Shown piece by piece: positions 15,581 to 26,700 of a stretch of 64,000 nt of DNA; positions within the stretch are counted from its first letter, which is position 1; the number at the start of each line of letters is the position of its first letter. Under the pieces are notes generated by a model. It ran no database searches. It was not told the origin of the DNA and worked only from the letters and a program-made list of their open reading frames with translations. The stretch spans positions 62,001 through 126,000 of the forward strand of contig UQMV01000002.1 in assembly GCA_900542315.1 (NCBI GenBank). The letters are read 5' to 3'. The translations under genes and the position numbers were made by a program. This DNA comes from an uncultured Collinsella sp. Its GTDB lineage: Bacteria > Actinomycetota > Coriobacteriia > Coriobacteriales > Coriobacteriaceae.

Positions 15581-16696
15581 ATGGCGGCACCGACGGCGTA
15601 CAGGCAGGCAAATCCATTCACGCCGATGTTCGGACGTGTACCGGCGTATATGGCCGGCCGTGAGCAAATCATCGATGATATGGTGCTGGCGTTTGAAAAT
15701 GACGACTCCGATCCCAATCTTTGCTCGGTTTTCTATGGTGCGCGTGGTACAGGTAAAACGGCGCTTTTGGCATATCTGTCGTACCGCGCCCAGCAAGAGG
15801 GCTGGATTACAGCGAATGTGACGGCCTCGGAGGGGATGCTCGAAGACATTTTGCAGCGCCTCAACGAATCAGCCGCCCATCTGATCGAAAAGCCCGCTTC
15901 TAGGCGTGTGAACAGTGTCGGCATTGCCTCCGTAGGAAGCATGAGCTGGGAAAACATCGATGTTGAATTTGAGGGCGCTAACTGGCGTACTAAGATGAAC
16001 GCTTTGTTTGCTCAGCTTGAAGCGACTGACACCGGGGTGCTTATCGCCGTTGACGAAGTGGATGCATCGTTTGCGCAAATGACGGAGCTTGTTACTACCT
16101 ACCAGCACTTTGTAAGCGAGAATAAAAAGGTAGCTTTGCTTATGGCGGGGCTGCCGTTTCGCGTGCTGGCGCTGCTGACGGGGAAATCGACATCGTTTCT
16201 TCGTCGCGCGGCTCAACATTCGCTGGGATCAATTTCACCGACTGAGGTAAAAGAAGCGTTTCGACTAACGATTGAGGACGGCGGCAAGACGATTTCTGAT
16301 GAGGCGATCGACCTCGCTGCCAAGGCGATCGATGGCTTTCCATTTATGTTCCAGTTGGTGGGGTATCGGGCATGGAATGCTTCGCGCCAAGCCTCCGAGG
16401 TTTCTATTGAGGATGTCGAACGAGGCGCGAAACTTGCGCAAGAGGAGCTGGAATCGCGAGTTTTCGCTTCAACAGCGGCGGAACTTTCACGAGGGGACCT
16501 TGAATTTCTTCGTGCAATGAATCCGGTTGGGACGACGACCAGGCAAGAGCTGGCAGCGAGGCTTAAGAAGAGTTCCGGTTCGATTTCAACGTATAAAAAG
16601 CGTCTGGTAGAGGCTGGGGTAATTGAAGAGCCTCTACAAGGACGTTTTGAGTTTGCATTGCCAGGCTTTGGCCGATATGTCGCATCGCTTTACTAG
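15581..16696 (+). CDS. AAA-family ATPase with C-terminal winged-helix-like region, function unknown
   Basis: This 371-aa protein has Walker A GARGTGKT near residue 53 and Walker B GVLIAVDEVD near 151. A sensor-like stretch (LLMAGLPFRVLALL) follows, then, from about 300, a helical region with TTRQELAARLKKSSGSISTYKKRL that reads as a winged-helix DNA-binding domain. AAA plus winged helix is the layout of archaeal-type ATPase_2 and of Orc1/Cdc6-like proteins. It is an isolated gene whose base composition is lower in GC than its neighbours, which suggests transfer. ATG 15581 follows AAAGGGAGG. The repeats upstream could be its own binding site. No partner toxin, nuclease or transposase is adjacent, so no function is assigned. 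Confidence 0.75.
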   Translation: MAAPTAYRQANPFTPMFGRVPAYMAGREQIIDDMVLAFENDDSDPNLCSVFYGARGTGKTALLAYLSYRAQQEGWITANVTASEGMLEDILQRLNESAAHLIEKPASRRVNSVGIASVGSMSWENIDVEFEGANWRTKMNALFAQLEATDTGVLIAVDEVDASFAQMTELVTTYQHFVSENKKVALLMAGLPFRVLALLTGKSTSFLRRAAQHSLGSISPTEVKEAFRLTIEDGGKTISDEAIDLAAKAIDGFPFMFQLVGYRAWNASRQASEVSIEDVERGAKLAQEELESRVFASTAAELSRGDLEFLRAMNPVGTTTRQELAARLKKSSGSISTYKKRLVEAGVIEEPLQGRFEFALPGFGRYVASLY

Positions 16697-16737
16697 AGGG
16701 TCGTTGCTGCGAAGGATCGCTTCGTGTCCCTTTACTG

Positions 16738-16792
16738 TCTCGATCTGTAACAATAAGCCTGCTTTTAGGGGCCTATCTGTTACAGACTGAGA
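16738..16792. repeat. 55-bp palindrome family, array A (1 unit)
   Basis: The unit is TCTCGATCTGTAACA, a 25-nt centre, then TGTTACAGACTGAGA. It is the single-unit member of the family also found at 20482-20617, 27439-27654 and 43120-43335. It is followed 31 bp later by the CCACCGCAAAGG-family hairpin (16824), between two convergent genes. Confidence 0.85.
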
Positions 16793-16823
16793 CAAACTGG
16801 CAGAGTGGCCTTCTGCTCCGCTC

Positions 16824-16859
16824 AAACCACCGCAAAGGGGGCCTTTGTGGTGGCTTTTG
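16824..16859. terminator. CCACCGCAAAGG-family hairpin, copy b
   Basis: The stem AAACCACCGCAAAGG pairs with CCTTTGTGGTGGCTTT, followed by TTGTTTT. It sits between the convergent ATPase gene and the LuxR regulator gene and could terminate both. Confidence 0.7.
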
Positions 16860-16861
16860 TT

Positions 16862-18265
16862 TTAAGCTGAGGGGAAGATTTTGGTGAGACCGGCGCGCGT
16901 CTGCGTGTCGGTCTTTTGGTAGATGGAGCTCAGGTGGCGCTGGACCATGCGCATCGAGATACCGAGCTCCTCGGCGACCTGCTTGAGCGGGCGTTCGTCC
17001 TGGGTCACGGCTATGAGCACATCGACTTCGCGCGGGGTGAGAGCGTGGTTGGCGATGAAGGCCTGACGCTGCTCCTCGATGGTGGGGGCGGCGAGTGCTT
17101 CTTCTGCCAGCTGTTCGCGCTCGCGCTCCTGCTCGGTTTGGGGCAGGCGGAACAAGCCGGCTGCCACGAATGCCGCACAGGCGGCGACGAGCAAAACGAG
17201 CGCGCCGATCATAATGAGGGCAACGTTATCCGAGGTCACGAGAGCAAGCGAGACGCCCGACGTGGTGAACGCGCACACGTTATTGGCCGCACGGCCCATG
17301 CCGGCCCAGAAGGCGGGCACGTGCATGCGCGGTGCCAGCTGTGTAAAGGTGGCGGTAAAGAACGTGACAAAAAAGCCCGAGCTCAGGTAAAACACGACAA
17401 GGCCCAGGTTGGGATCGGCACCGGCCTCGACGGCCAGGATGGAAATGGTCGAGAGCACGGCAATGCCGAGCATGACAAGCCCCATGTATCGGCGCTCGGC
17501 AAGATCAAAAATAAGACCGGCAGCAAGGCCGCTCGCCGCCAAAAAGAGGCGCGGCCATGTTTGTACGGCAATGGTGCCGTGGGCGTTGGAGAGCGTGACC
17601 ACGTTGTCGAGGGTCGAGAACAAGCAGGCAAGAACCATGACGAGCACGATGCTCCAGCATGCCTGTTTGGCGAGGGCATGCGAAGGTTCGACAAAGGGAT
17701 TGATACGGGAGTTCGGGCTCTCGGCGATCTCTTGCGGAACAGCGCTGAGGGCGGAGATGGCGATCGTCGCTGTGCCAAGGACGATGAGCTCTGCGATGCC
17801 GCCGCAATTGAGCAGGTTGATGGCGAACTGCATCAGGATGCCCGCGGCATAGGCCGCCCCCGCGCCGGTTGCGAGCTTGGGGTCGTCTTGGAATGCCAGC
17901 GCAAAGGCACGATGCGCGGCGGCGCCCAGCAGGCCGAGCCCAAGGAATGCAATGCACCCCAGAATCTCGAGGGCAAGCGGACCCGTGGGGAACTGGATCT
18001 GGGTCAATCCCAGGATGGCGATGGGAACGGCGGCGTTGACGGCTGCCTGGGGCTGGCCTTTACGCTGTGCGAGCCCGAGCAGCGATGCGTATCCGATAAA
18101 GCCGAGTACGCTGGCGCCCAGGATAAAGCCTTGTGCGAGCACAACGCGTTCGGCACCGGCGAGCAACCCGACATTGATGTCGAAGCGAAACTCGGCGGCA
18201 AGAAAGACAAAGGTAAAGAGCGCGAGTGCCAGAAGCGCGTTGATTTTAGGCTTACTCAGGTTCAA
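16862..18265 (-). CDS. Membrane-embedded LuxR-type transcriptional regulator
   Basis: This 467-aa protein has about 12 hydrophobic helices in residues 1-375, with an MFS-like appearance. A charged linker (TEQEREREQLAEEAL) and a C-terminal LuxR helix-turn-helix follow: LTPREVDVLIAVTQDE then VAEELGISMRMVQRHLSSIYQKTDTQTRAGL. This fusion is common in Coriobacteriia, where such genes often control neighbouring metabolic or surface genes. The start is TTG (18263-18265) preceded by AAAGGACC on the minus strand; no better ATG is available. The divergent neighbour is the 650-aa surface protein, starting 226 bp away, a possible target (inference). The ligand is unknown. Confidence 0.88.
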   Translation of the reverse strand: MNLSKPKINALLALALFTFVFLAAEFRFDINVGLLAGAERVVLAQGFILGASVLGFIGYASLLGLAQRKGQPQAAVNAAVPIAILGLTQIQFPTGPLALEILGCIAFLGLGLLGAAAHRAFALAFQDDPKLATGAGAAYAAGILMQFAINLLNCGGIAELIVLGTATIAISALSAVPQEIAESPNSRINPFVEPSHALAKQACWSIVLVMVLACLFSTLDNVVTLSNAHGTIAVQTWPRLFLAASGLAAGLIFDLAERRYMGLVMLGIAVLSTISILAVEAGADPNLGLVVFYLSSGFFVTFFTATFTQLAPRMHVPAFWAGMGRAANNVCAFTTSGVSLALVTSDNVALIMIGALVLLVAACAAFVAAGLFRLPQTEQEREREQLAEEALAAPTIEEQRQAFIANHALTPREVDVLIAVTQDERPLKQVAEELGISMRMVQRHLSSIYQKTDTQTRAGLTKIFPSA

Positions 18266-18367
18266 GAACGGTCCTTTGGGTGGACGAATAATCGTGTCCT
18301 CGATTGTAGCGTTCCCGGGACGCGTGTGGCGATGGCGAAATCATATTGAATTAAACCGCAGGTAGAG

Positions 18368-18395
18368 GCCTAGGTTCGCATCTATGAACCTAGGC
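18368..18395. promoter_or_regulatory. Palindrome GGTTC-N8-GAACC upstream of the surface protein gene (copy 1)
   Basis: Perfect 10-bp arms GCCTAGGTTC and GAACCTAGGC enclose an 8-nt loop. It is preceded by AGGTAGA, like the second copy at 20687-20720. Both copies lie 60-97 bp upstream of surface-protein start codons, so an operator or leader hairpin is likely. Confidence 0.6.
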
Positions 18396-18430
18396 GTACG
18401 GAGTCATTTGGCGCATCTTGGTGGTACGGA

Positions 18431-18465
18431 ACCACCGCAAAGGGGACAGGCGCCTTTGCGGTGGT
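18431..18465. repeat. CCACCGCAAAGG-family hairpin, copy c
   Basis: The arms ACCACCGCAAAGG and CCTTTGCGGTGGT surround GGACAGGCG. It lies 15 bp upstream of the AGGAGG of the surface protein gene and lacks a T-run, so at this site a leader role is more likely than termination. Confidence 0.7.
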
Positions 18466-18491
18466 ATGCCCCTACGACCAAGGAGGCCGTT

Positions 18492-20444
18492 ATGTACGGA
18501 AGCCACTTTGAAAAGCAAACCCAGCGCGAGCGTACCTGCTCGCTGGCTCACGGTACCTGGCGTTGTGTGGGTGCCAAAATCGCTTGCGCTGGCGCGTGCG
18601 CGCTTATGGTCGGCCAGTTGCTGCTGCCGAGCGTGGCGCTGGCGACGGAATGCGCCGATTCCGCCGCTGGGACGGACGAGGTTGCCGCGGCTCCGGTGAC
18701 GCCGGCAGTTGCGGAGGATGCGGCTGCAACGACCGCACCAGCTGCTTCGACCGCGCCTGCAATCGATGCTGCTCCGGCGGCGCAAGTCACCGTTGAGCCT
18801 CAGCAGACAATCCCAGCCGATGCCGTCAATGAGTCTAGCGGTGCTGCGCTCGCTGGGCAAAACGCTTCTGGCGACGACGACGCCGCCATGCCAGCGAGCA
18901 ACGCCATCATGCCCTGCGGTGTGACCGATGTTGTTGGCGGCAGCGACGTTAGGGTCAATACGACCGTGGTTCCCCGCTACACGGACTGCGCGCTTCCGAG
19001 CAATGTCACACTCGAAAAGGGCCAGTCGTATACCTATGATTTTCCCGATGTTGAGGGCGGCATGCCGGATGAGCCGCCCTGCGAACTTGTCGAAACCAAG
19101 TACTACCGGGCCGATGCTGTTTCGGGCACTCTGGCTGAAGTCCAGGACACATCTATGTCCGATGTGACGGCTCACTTTGAGCCTGTTGGCGATCACATGA
19201 GGCTGACGCTGACCTTTACGGGTGGCGCGGCAGGCGGCTCGTATCGACTCGCGCGCAATGAGGCTCTCTATATTGGCACGGCACTGGAGTATACCGGAAC
19301 TGACTATGAAGGCAGCTCGACTATCCTCAACGAAACCAGGTACGATTATTACCTCCGCTACGCCATCAATAGCGAAATTACGCTCGTTGCGTCAGAAAAC
19401 GAAGCCCTCCATAACCTGGACGTCAACGACGTGAAGACCGACTACGCGCCCGGCGAGGCGCCGCGTGCGACCGCGACGATTCCTGCCGCCGATGCCGATA
19501 AGTATGAGATCGCCTATGAGTGCTGGGAAGAGATGGATGGCAGCGACCCTGCGGAGCTCAAGCCCGTTGCCTTCTGGTATTCCGACCCCGCAAAGTACAC
19601 GCCGGGCATGAAGAAGATTGACCACTTCGAAGAGGGAAAGTTCTACATGTACTCCGTTGAGCTGAGGCTCAAGGGCGACAATACCGTGGCTGATGACTGC
19701 GAAATGAACGTCAACGGTCATTGGGCGCACCACATCAAGACCGTCAACGGCGTCTTCGCGCCAAACGCTGACAATATGCTGTGCGAGCAGCCGATCGACG
19801 AATGGCGGGCCATTGACGTTATCGAGATCAACGGCGCCACGACCACCTTTAAGGCGGGCGATAAGCCGGTCTTTACGGCGAATGTTCCGACGGGCTCCAA
19901 CTCCCTTCCTCAGTGTGAGTTCTGGACGGGCAACGATGGTAGCGAAGTGAACTCTCAGAAGTTCTGGGATCAGAACATCACGAATCACATCGACATCTTT
20001 AAGCCCGGCGTGACCTATCGCTACGGTATCTACCTCAAGTCCGCGCGTGGCTTCTACTTTACGCCCGACACCAAGCTGGTGATCAACGGCCAGGAGTGCG
20101 GCTACCAGGTCGCGGATAGCGTATCCGATGAGGACAGCGGCTGGATCTACACCCTGTGGCTCAACACCGATCTGACCTTTACGCCCGAGGCCACGCCGAC
20201 TCCCGATCCGCAGCCTAGTCCGGATCCCAAGCCGACGCCGCAGCCTGGGGTGAAGCCCGCGACAAAGCCGGTCGCGACAACCGCCATGACCAAGACGGTT
20301 GAGAAAACCACGCCGTCCAAAAAGTCCGCCGCCGTCCTGGCCGCCACGGGCGACACCACCGCGATGACGGTCACCGCCCTGGGCATCGCCGGCGCAACCG
20401 TTGCCGCCGCAGGCATCGCCGCGACCAAGCGCCGCAAGCATTAG
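18492..20444 (+). CDS. Sortase-anchored surface protein, 650 aa
   Basis: The protein has a long signal peptide (charged residues 1-30, hydrophobic CAGACALMVGQLLLPSVALA around 35-56). An alanine/threonine-rich low-complexity segment (60-140) is followed by a large extracellular region of beta-rich repeats without a family I can name. A PTPDPQPSPDPKPTPQPG wall-spanning stretch comes next. The C-terminal sorting signal is LAATGD, then a hydrophobic helix and a KRRKH tail. ATG 18492 has AGGAGG upstream. The last 33 or so codons and the downstream DNA are near-duplicates of those of the 2206-aa surface protein gene. The role is probably adhesion; the ligand is unknown. Confidence 0.85.
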   Translation: MYGSHFEKQTQRERTCSLAHGTWRCVGAKIACAGACALMVGQLLLPSVALATECADSAAGTDEVAAAPVTPAVAEDAAATTAPAASTAPAIDAAPAAQVTVEPQQTIPADAVNESSGAALAGQNASGDDDAAMPASNAIMPCGVTDVVGGSDVRVNTTVVPRYTDCALPSNVTLEKGQSYTYDFPDVEGGMPDEPPCELVETKYYRADAVSGTLAEVQDTSMSDVTAHFEPVGDHMRLTLTFTGGAAGGSYRLARNEALYIGTALEYTGTDYEGSSTILNETRYDYYLRYAINSEITLVASENEALHNLDVNDVKTDYAPGEAPRATATIPAADADKYEIAYECWEEMDGSDPAELKPVAFWYSDPAKYTPGMKKIDHFEEGKFYMYSVELRLKGDNTVADDCEMNVNGHWAHHIKTVNGVFAPNADNMLCEQPIDEWRAIDVIEINGATTTFKAGDKPVFTANVPTGSNSLPQCEFWTGNDGSEVNSQKFWDQNITNHIDIFKPGVTYRYGIYLKSARGFYFTPDTKLVINGQECGYQVADSVSDEDSGWIYTLWLNTDLTFTPEATPTPDPQPSPDPKPTPQPGVKPATKPVATTAMTKTVEKTTPSKKSAAVLAATGDTTAMTVTALGIAGATVAAAGIAATKRRKH

Positions 20445-20481
20445 AGCTGGGTGACGGCTCTCGTTCTCGGCCTCAGCAAAA

Positions 20482-20617
20482 TCTCAATCTGTAACACCAA
20501 ACTGCCCAAAACGGCTCTAGATGTTACAGATTGAGATGAACCGAATGGCCGCCAATCTAATGTCTCGATCTGTAACACCAAGTGGGGAATTTGACCTCTA
20601 ACTGTTACAGATCGAGA
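20482..20617. repeat. 55-bp palindrome family, array B (2 units, 81-bp period)
   Basis: The units are 20482-20536 and 20563-20617, separated by 26 bp. Unit 1 arms are TCTCAATCTGTAACA and TGTTACAGATTGAGA; unit 2 arms are TCTCGATCTGTAACA and TGTTACAGATCGAGA. The central 25 nt differ. Unit 1 and the first spacer are nearly identical to the start of array C. A CCACCGCAAAGG-family hairpin follows 23 bp later. Confidence 0.9.
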
Positions 20618-20640
20618 CAAACCGACCGGCCGAGTCCAGA

Positions 20641-20675
20641 ACCACCGCAAAGGTGCCTGTCCCCTTTGCGGTGGT
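20641..20675. repeat. CCACCGCAAAGG-family hairpin, copy d
   Basis: Arms ACCACCGCAAAGG and CCTTTGCGGTGGT are present, but the loop reads TGCCTGTCC, the reverse complement of the loop in copies a and c. The element is therefore inverted relative to them. It follows array B. Confidence 0.8.
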
Positions 20676-20686
20676 TTGCGCAGGTA

Positions 20687-20720
20687 GAACGGTAGGTTCG
20701 TATATATGAACCTACCGTTC
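20687..20720. promoter_or_regulatory. Palindrome GGTTC-N8-GAACC upstream of the 2206-aa surface protein gene (copy 2)
   Basis: Perfect 13-bp arms GAACGGTAGGTTC and GAACCTACCGTTC enclose an 8-nt loop (GTATATAT). The same core and loop length occur in the copy at 18368. Confidence 0.6.
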
Positions 20721-20780
20721 GCTTTGTTTTTGGACGACGATAACGCTGGATGACTTTAGGTTTGCAGGAAAGGAACGACC

Positions 20781-23700
20781 ATGAGGTGGACCACTGTTCG
20801 AGCGCTTTGCCGCCGCCTGACCGTTGCCGCGGTGACCCTCACCATGGTGACGGGTTCGTTGCCCGCGGGCGCGTTTGCCGAGACCCTCACCACCGACGGC
20901 GCTTTTGTGCAGACGGATAACGGCCAAGTAGCCGACGCCGCTCCCGCCGATTCGGCTGACGCCCAAACGTCAGGCTCGGCTTCCGCCGACCTCGCGGCTG
21001 ATGCCGGCGCTGCCGACCCCACAGTGCTCGATGCCGATGACACCCCTACGCCCCCGGCCTCCGAGATTGCATCGGCGGCGGGCCTGACGGGCGCCGGGCA
21101 GACCGAGAGCACGCCCGTGGTTACGCTCGCCACCGATCTTGTCGAGGGTAAGGAACTCGCCGAGCAGCAGAAGCAAGAGGAGACCGCCGAAGCCGAAGCA
21201 ACCTGGAATGAGGATCTTGGGCTCTGGATGACCTCGAAGGGCGCCACGGGCGTAAAGGACGAATACGACGATGGCTACGTGGCCGGCGAGCAGACCCCCG
21301 CGCAGTACTACTTCTCGATTGATAGCCTCACCAACGAAATTTCTATCGAGTATGGCGACGCGGGCATTACCACGTTGGAGGTGCCCTCGACCATCGACGA
21401 CAAAAATGTCGTAAGCCTTACGGGTATGGGAAGCGCTGAGCTCACATCGATCACCTTCGCCCCTAATTCGCATGTCCGCTCGGTTGGAGGCTTGGGCGGC
21501 AGCAGCATCAAAGAGATCGCACTGCCCGATTCGGTCGAGGAGCTCAAGAGCTATGCATTCTACAAAAGCAAGACGCTCCAAACGGTAACCTGGCCCAACA
21601 ACGCGGCCTTTACCACGATTCCCGAGCAGGCCTTTAAGGAATGTGAACAACTTGACGACAAGGTGGTGGCAACGCTGCCGCCTTCGGTCAAAACTATCGA
21701 CTATCTTGCATTCGCCTATTGCGGCGTGCCACAGTTCTATGTCTCGGACACAACAGTGCTCACCTTTACGCAGATCAATGTGCCGGGCACGGTGGAGCGG
21801 ATTGAGCGCAATGCCTTTGACGGGTGCTCGCATGTGTCGTCGGTGACGATCGGCGACGGCGTTAAATATATCGGAGCGCACGCGTTCGCCTCTCTTGATC
21901 CTGCGATTGCCGGCAAAGAGATTGTGCTACCCAAAAGCGTGGAAATGATAGAGTGGGGAGCTTTTGAGAACACGAGATACGGAAACGAGACGAACCATAA
22001 TGCCGTTGCCCTGCGCGTGATGAACCCCGATCTTCAGTTTGGTGAGGCGGGCTATCCGGGCGACTATAATGAGCGCGTGACAATCGATGGCGTAACGTAT
22101 GCGATTCCCTTTAGTGAAGGCCAGACCATCTATGCCTATGCGACCGATTCGACTGGCAACCCCTCGATGGTCAAAAAGCTTGCCGATGCCGTGGCCGATC
22201 GCAAGGACTCCGTCGATTCCTCGAAGCCTGCCTACACGTTTGAGTGGATGGGCGAGGCCGCCCAGATCACGGGCAAACTTCCCCAGGGCGCGGCGGCCGT
22301 GCTCGTGCAGGCGGGGCAGTCCACGCCGTTGCTGGTTGGCGATGACGGCAGCTTTACAGCGGACGCTCTCTCCAAGACAGCAGCCACCCTGCGCATTTCG
22401 CTCAGCGGTTACTATGACATGGTGCTGGCGCGCCCGGGCGACCAGATGACGGGCACATGGAATATCGGAGAGATTAAGGCGGAGGACTTTACCAAGATTC
22501 CGGCTTCGCGCGCGATTGAACTTAATGTGGCCTATCTCGAACCGGTCGCAGGCCAGGATAAGACCGAACGCATTGAGCTCGATAGTCTCGATAACATCGA
22601 TCTGACGGTGAAGAGCGGCGGCAAGACGCTCAAACCTGCCAAGGGCGACAAGGAAAACGACTACCGTATCCAGGGTACAGCGCTCGTGGTGTCGCAGGCC
22701 ATTGCCGACGCGGACCAGGATCTGGAGATAACGCTCGAGCCCAAAGACAGCCTCAAGCTGGGTGGGGCGACGGCGACGGTGAAGCCTTCGGCCGGCAAGG
22801 TCGATATCGACTTGAAGCCTTGGGGCACGGCGACGGTCACGACCAAGGGCGACTACCAGGGAGCCAACCGCGTGCTGGTGTTCCGTACGTCCGACGGCAA
22901 GCTGGTCGCCGACGGCGTCACCTATCTGATGGGTTACGAAGACGATGGCACCACGCCTATCATGAAGGCCGAGACGCCGCGCCTTAAGGTCGGTTCGTAC
23001 ACCATCGTCGCCTTTAACAAGACGAGCTACGACATCCAAGCGACGAGCTATTCCACGTTTAGCCGCCTAGGGCTGACCGTGGGTAAGCATATCGCGCAAA
23101 AGCAGGTGAAGATTGAGGACGGCAAACAGCTCGACGTGACGCTCGACGTTCCCGCGTTTGACGTGGAGACGTATCGTGTCGAGCGCGGGCTGACGGCGGG
23201 CTCGGTTATCGCTGATTCGTTCGCGGTCGTTGGCGTGGAGACCGAGCTGCGCATTCATTACGAGCTCAAGGACAGCCAAGCTGCCAAGATTGAGATTCCG
23301 CTGGCCAAGGATGCCGTCGAGGATGTGTCCGCAGGCGCTCGCGAAGCCGGCGCCAGCTCCGATGCCATGTGGGCTGGCACAACTTGGGAGGGCGACAACC
23401 TCGTTCTCGATATGAGGAAGGGCATGGGCGCCGATGTGTTTGTACGCTTTAAGCCTAAGGCCGCGGGCATCTATGCCGTCTCGCCGCTTATTACGCTGGG
23501 TGAGGTGACATTGCCGCTGGGAAGCGCCACACTCGAGGTTAGCGGATCGCGCATCGAGGTCGACAGCACCGACGTTCACAGCCTACTGGGCAATGTGGCC
23601 TACGTATACGCAGCGCCCGGAAAAAGCGTGCAGCTTACCGTGGGCGTGGGCGCCTCGGCCGCAAAGTACACCGGCAAGACCAATAAACTCGGCCGTGCCA

Positions 23701-26700
23701 GGATTGAATACGACCTGCCGCAGGATACGCTTGCCGCCGAGCGTGTGACGCTCGAAGCGCGCGTGGGCTCGACCGCTGCTGCCGCCGCTGCTGCCGAGGT
23801 AACGGCTCGCAATTATGTGCGCTATGTTCCGGGCGCTTCGGTCTGGAACTTTGATGTGACGTATCGTGGCGGTACGCAAAGCCTGGTCAAGGACGGCAAG
23901 GACACCGGCAAGAGTCTGTGGACCTTCCATCATCTGCCGCAAAAGAAGAACGCCTACTGGACGTTCGATATCACGCTCGAGGTAGGAAACGAAGAGGCCG
24001 CCGACACGCTCGACCTGTACGTGGACTGCGTGGATGGCAAGACGGTGACGATTCCTCTGACTCAAAAGTCGCGCGAGGGCACCCGTGTGCGCTATGTCGC
24101 AGAGTATGTGGACGAGGGTTACCTTAAGCTGCTCGACGAGTTTAACAAGGCGAATGACTCGACCTATGTGAACTGCGGCAACTTTGAGCAAATCTTTATG
24201 CCGCAGACCTACCGCATCTCCAATGCTCAGCTTATGACCATGCTGAGTTTTGACGCCAACGCTTCGGCCAAAAAGCATTCCGCCGCGGCCGAGGAGCGCC
24301 AGCAGGAGTTCTCGAATGCTGTGCAGCAGTGGCACGAGTATATGATGGATAACTCGTTTAATGATGTCGACGAGGCCTTTAACGACGCGATTGACCAGAT
24401 GGTCGCCGATGCATTTGCCGAGGAGGACGAGGACGGTAAAGAGGACGAAGCCCAAGGTGGAGCTGCCCGTAAGGCTCGCCGCGCCCCTGCCGCCAGCGAC
24501 GGCGAGGGTGATGATGCTGGCAACGACGAGGCCGCGCAGTTTGCGGCCGAGCTCAAGGCCGCGGTCGGCGGGTCGGCGGCGCTGCTGACCCAGCAGGGCG
24601 ACAGCTATGGCGTCAATGTGGACAAGATGATCTTTGAGGATGCTTATGGTACCAGCGAAGATTGGTATCAGGAACTCGCGGCGGCCCAGGGCTCGAACGC
24701 TGCGGATGCGGCCGCCATCAAGGAACTCGTCGACCATGCGTCGCGAGCGGAGTTTATTGCCCAGCAGGCCGAGGATCTGGTGGGCCAGTCGATGGGTATC
24801 GGCCAGCTCAACCAATACGGAAGCTGGAATGACGCAACCGCTGCGGCGCTCAACAAGTGTGCGGGCATTAAGGCCAGTGAGTACAACGGCCAGTCGACGA
24901 GCGGGTTTAACGATTTGGGCCAGGCGCTCGGCAGCTCGCTGAGCTACAAGGCGGCCGACGACGATACCGTCAAGGGCTTTAAGGTCGCCGCGCCCGATGG
25001 CGAGCAGACGGCCTATATCGAGTCGGAATTTATCGAGAACTCCAATAACAACAAGAACCAGGCGCTTCTGTTTAACTCGATCGCCATGCAGTGCGACATT
25101 CTGGACGACCTGTACGACAACTGGAATGTGGTCCATAGCCTCAACAACTCCAAGGTGCGCGGATGGCTCATGGCCTGGAAGCGCAACGGCGACGTGAGCG
25201 CCCATATGAAGCTCATCCGCACGATCCGTTCGCTCAAGAGCTATAAGATCGAGTGCGAGATGTTCGGACAGGTCTTTAAGACCGATGCGTGGAAGGCGGC
25301 CGGCCAGGCGTTTCCCGCGGCGACCCAGGGCATCGGCATCTTTACCGGCATTTACGGCGTGAATGATGCCAGCAAGAACTGGGAGAACGTGAATGTCCGT
25401 ATGCAGAAGGTGAAGGGCGAGCGCGAGGGCTATGAGCTTCAGCATACGCGCTTGCTTGCCAAGCCCGAGAAGACTGAGGACGACTGGAAGTGCATTTACG
25501 CGCTGCGCGACGCCATGGAAAAGGCGCGTGCGTTTGAGGACCTGCTGTATCGCCAGCTCTGCCACGACAGCACCGATGTGGCGGTGGGTTCCATTATGAC
25601 AATCGCCGGCGTGCTGACGGCCGGTTCGGCGGGTACCGTGGTGGGCGCTGCCTATGACGCGGCTTCGACCAGCGTAGGTTCGGAGCGTGCGATTAAGCTG
25701 ACCAATGCCGAATGCGCCTACGATGTTGCCTGCGAGCAGGTGGAGCGCGCGTGCCAGAATCGTATTACGGTCAACTGGGGCGAGCTGACCGATACCGAGG
25801 TCTACAAGGCCAACAAGGACGGCTTGATCTCGGACGAGAAGATGCAGTCGATCTTCGAGGCGCGTTATCGCAATGTGGCTGCCAAGGCCGCACCCGACCC
25901 TGCGGGCGTGGTGTACGAGGGCCTACTGTCCAATACGGTTGAAGGCGCGACGGTTGAGCTGTGGAGCGCCGACGATGCGGCCGGTACCAATGCGGTGCGT
26001 TGGGATGCCGAGGAGTATGAGCAGGACAATCCGCTTGCAACGGGTGCGGACGGTGCGTACAACTGGAATACGCCGACCGGCTGGTATCAGGTGCGCGTGA
26101 CCAAGGACGGGTATGAGGAGGCGCGTTCGGCTTGGCTGCGCGTGCCGCCGATTCAGACTGAGGTGAACATTGGCTTGGTGTCGACGGCGGCGCCCGAGGT
26201 GGTTTCGGCCCATGCCTATACCGATTGCGTCGAGGTTGAGTTTGCGCAGTATATGGATGCGAGTGACGATACCCTGGCCGCATTGTGTGCGCAGGGCTTG
26301 GGCGACGTGACGTATGCGTGGCTCGACAAGCAGGACGATCCCAATGGCAAGCCGCTGTCGCGCGTGCTGCGTATTCGGTATGCCGATGCGTGTGAGGCGG
26401 GCTCGACGGTGGCGTTTGAGCTCGACGGTGCTCGCAACTACGCCGGCACGGCCATGGCGCGCTGGGCAAGTGGCGAGCTTGTCGTGGGCGTTCGTGCCGA
26501 CAAGCTCAAGCTCAACGTGGAGCAGGCCGTGACCATGCTTGAGGGCGGTGACTTTGAGCTGGTGGCGCACGTGACCGATAAGGCGGGCAAGCCGTTTGCG
26601 GGCGCAAAGGTTAGTGTTGGGCTGGAGTCCTCGGCTATCTGCTCTGTCGATGCCACCCAGGCCGTGACGGGCGAGGACGGCGCGGCGACGTTTGTGCTGC

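Noticed and set aside
20482..20617. Integron attC sites (imperfect palindromes with GTTAC ends)
   Set aside because: The arms carry GTTACAG rather than the GTTRRRY core, no integrase is present, and the units are not between gene cassettes.
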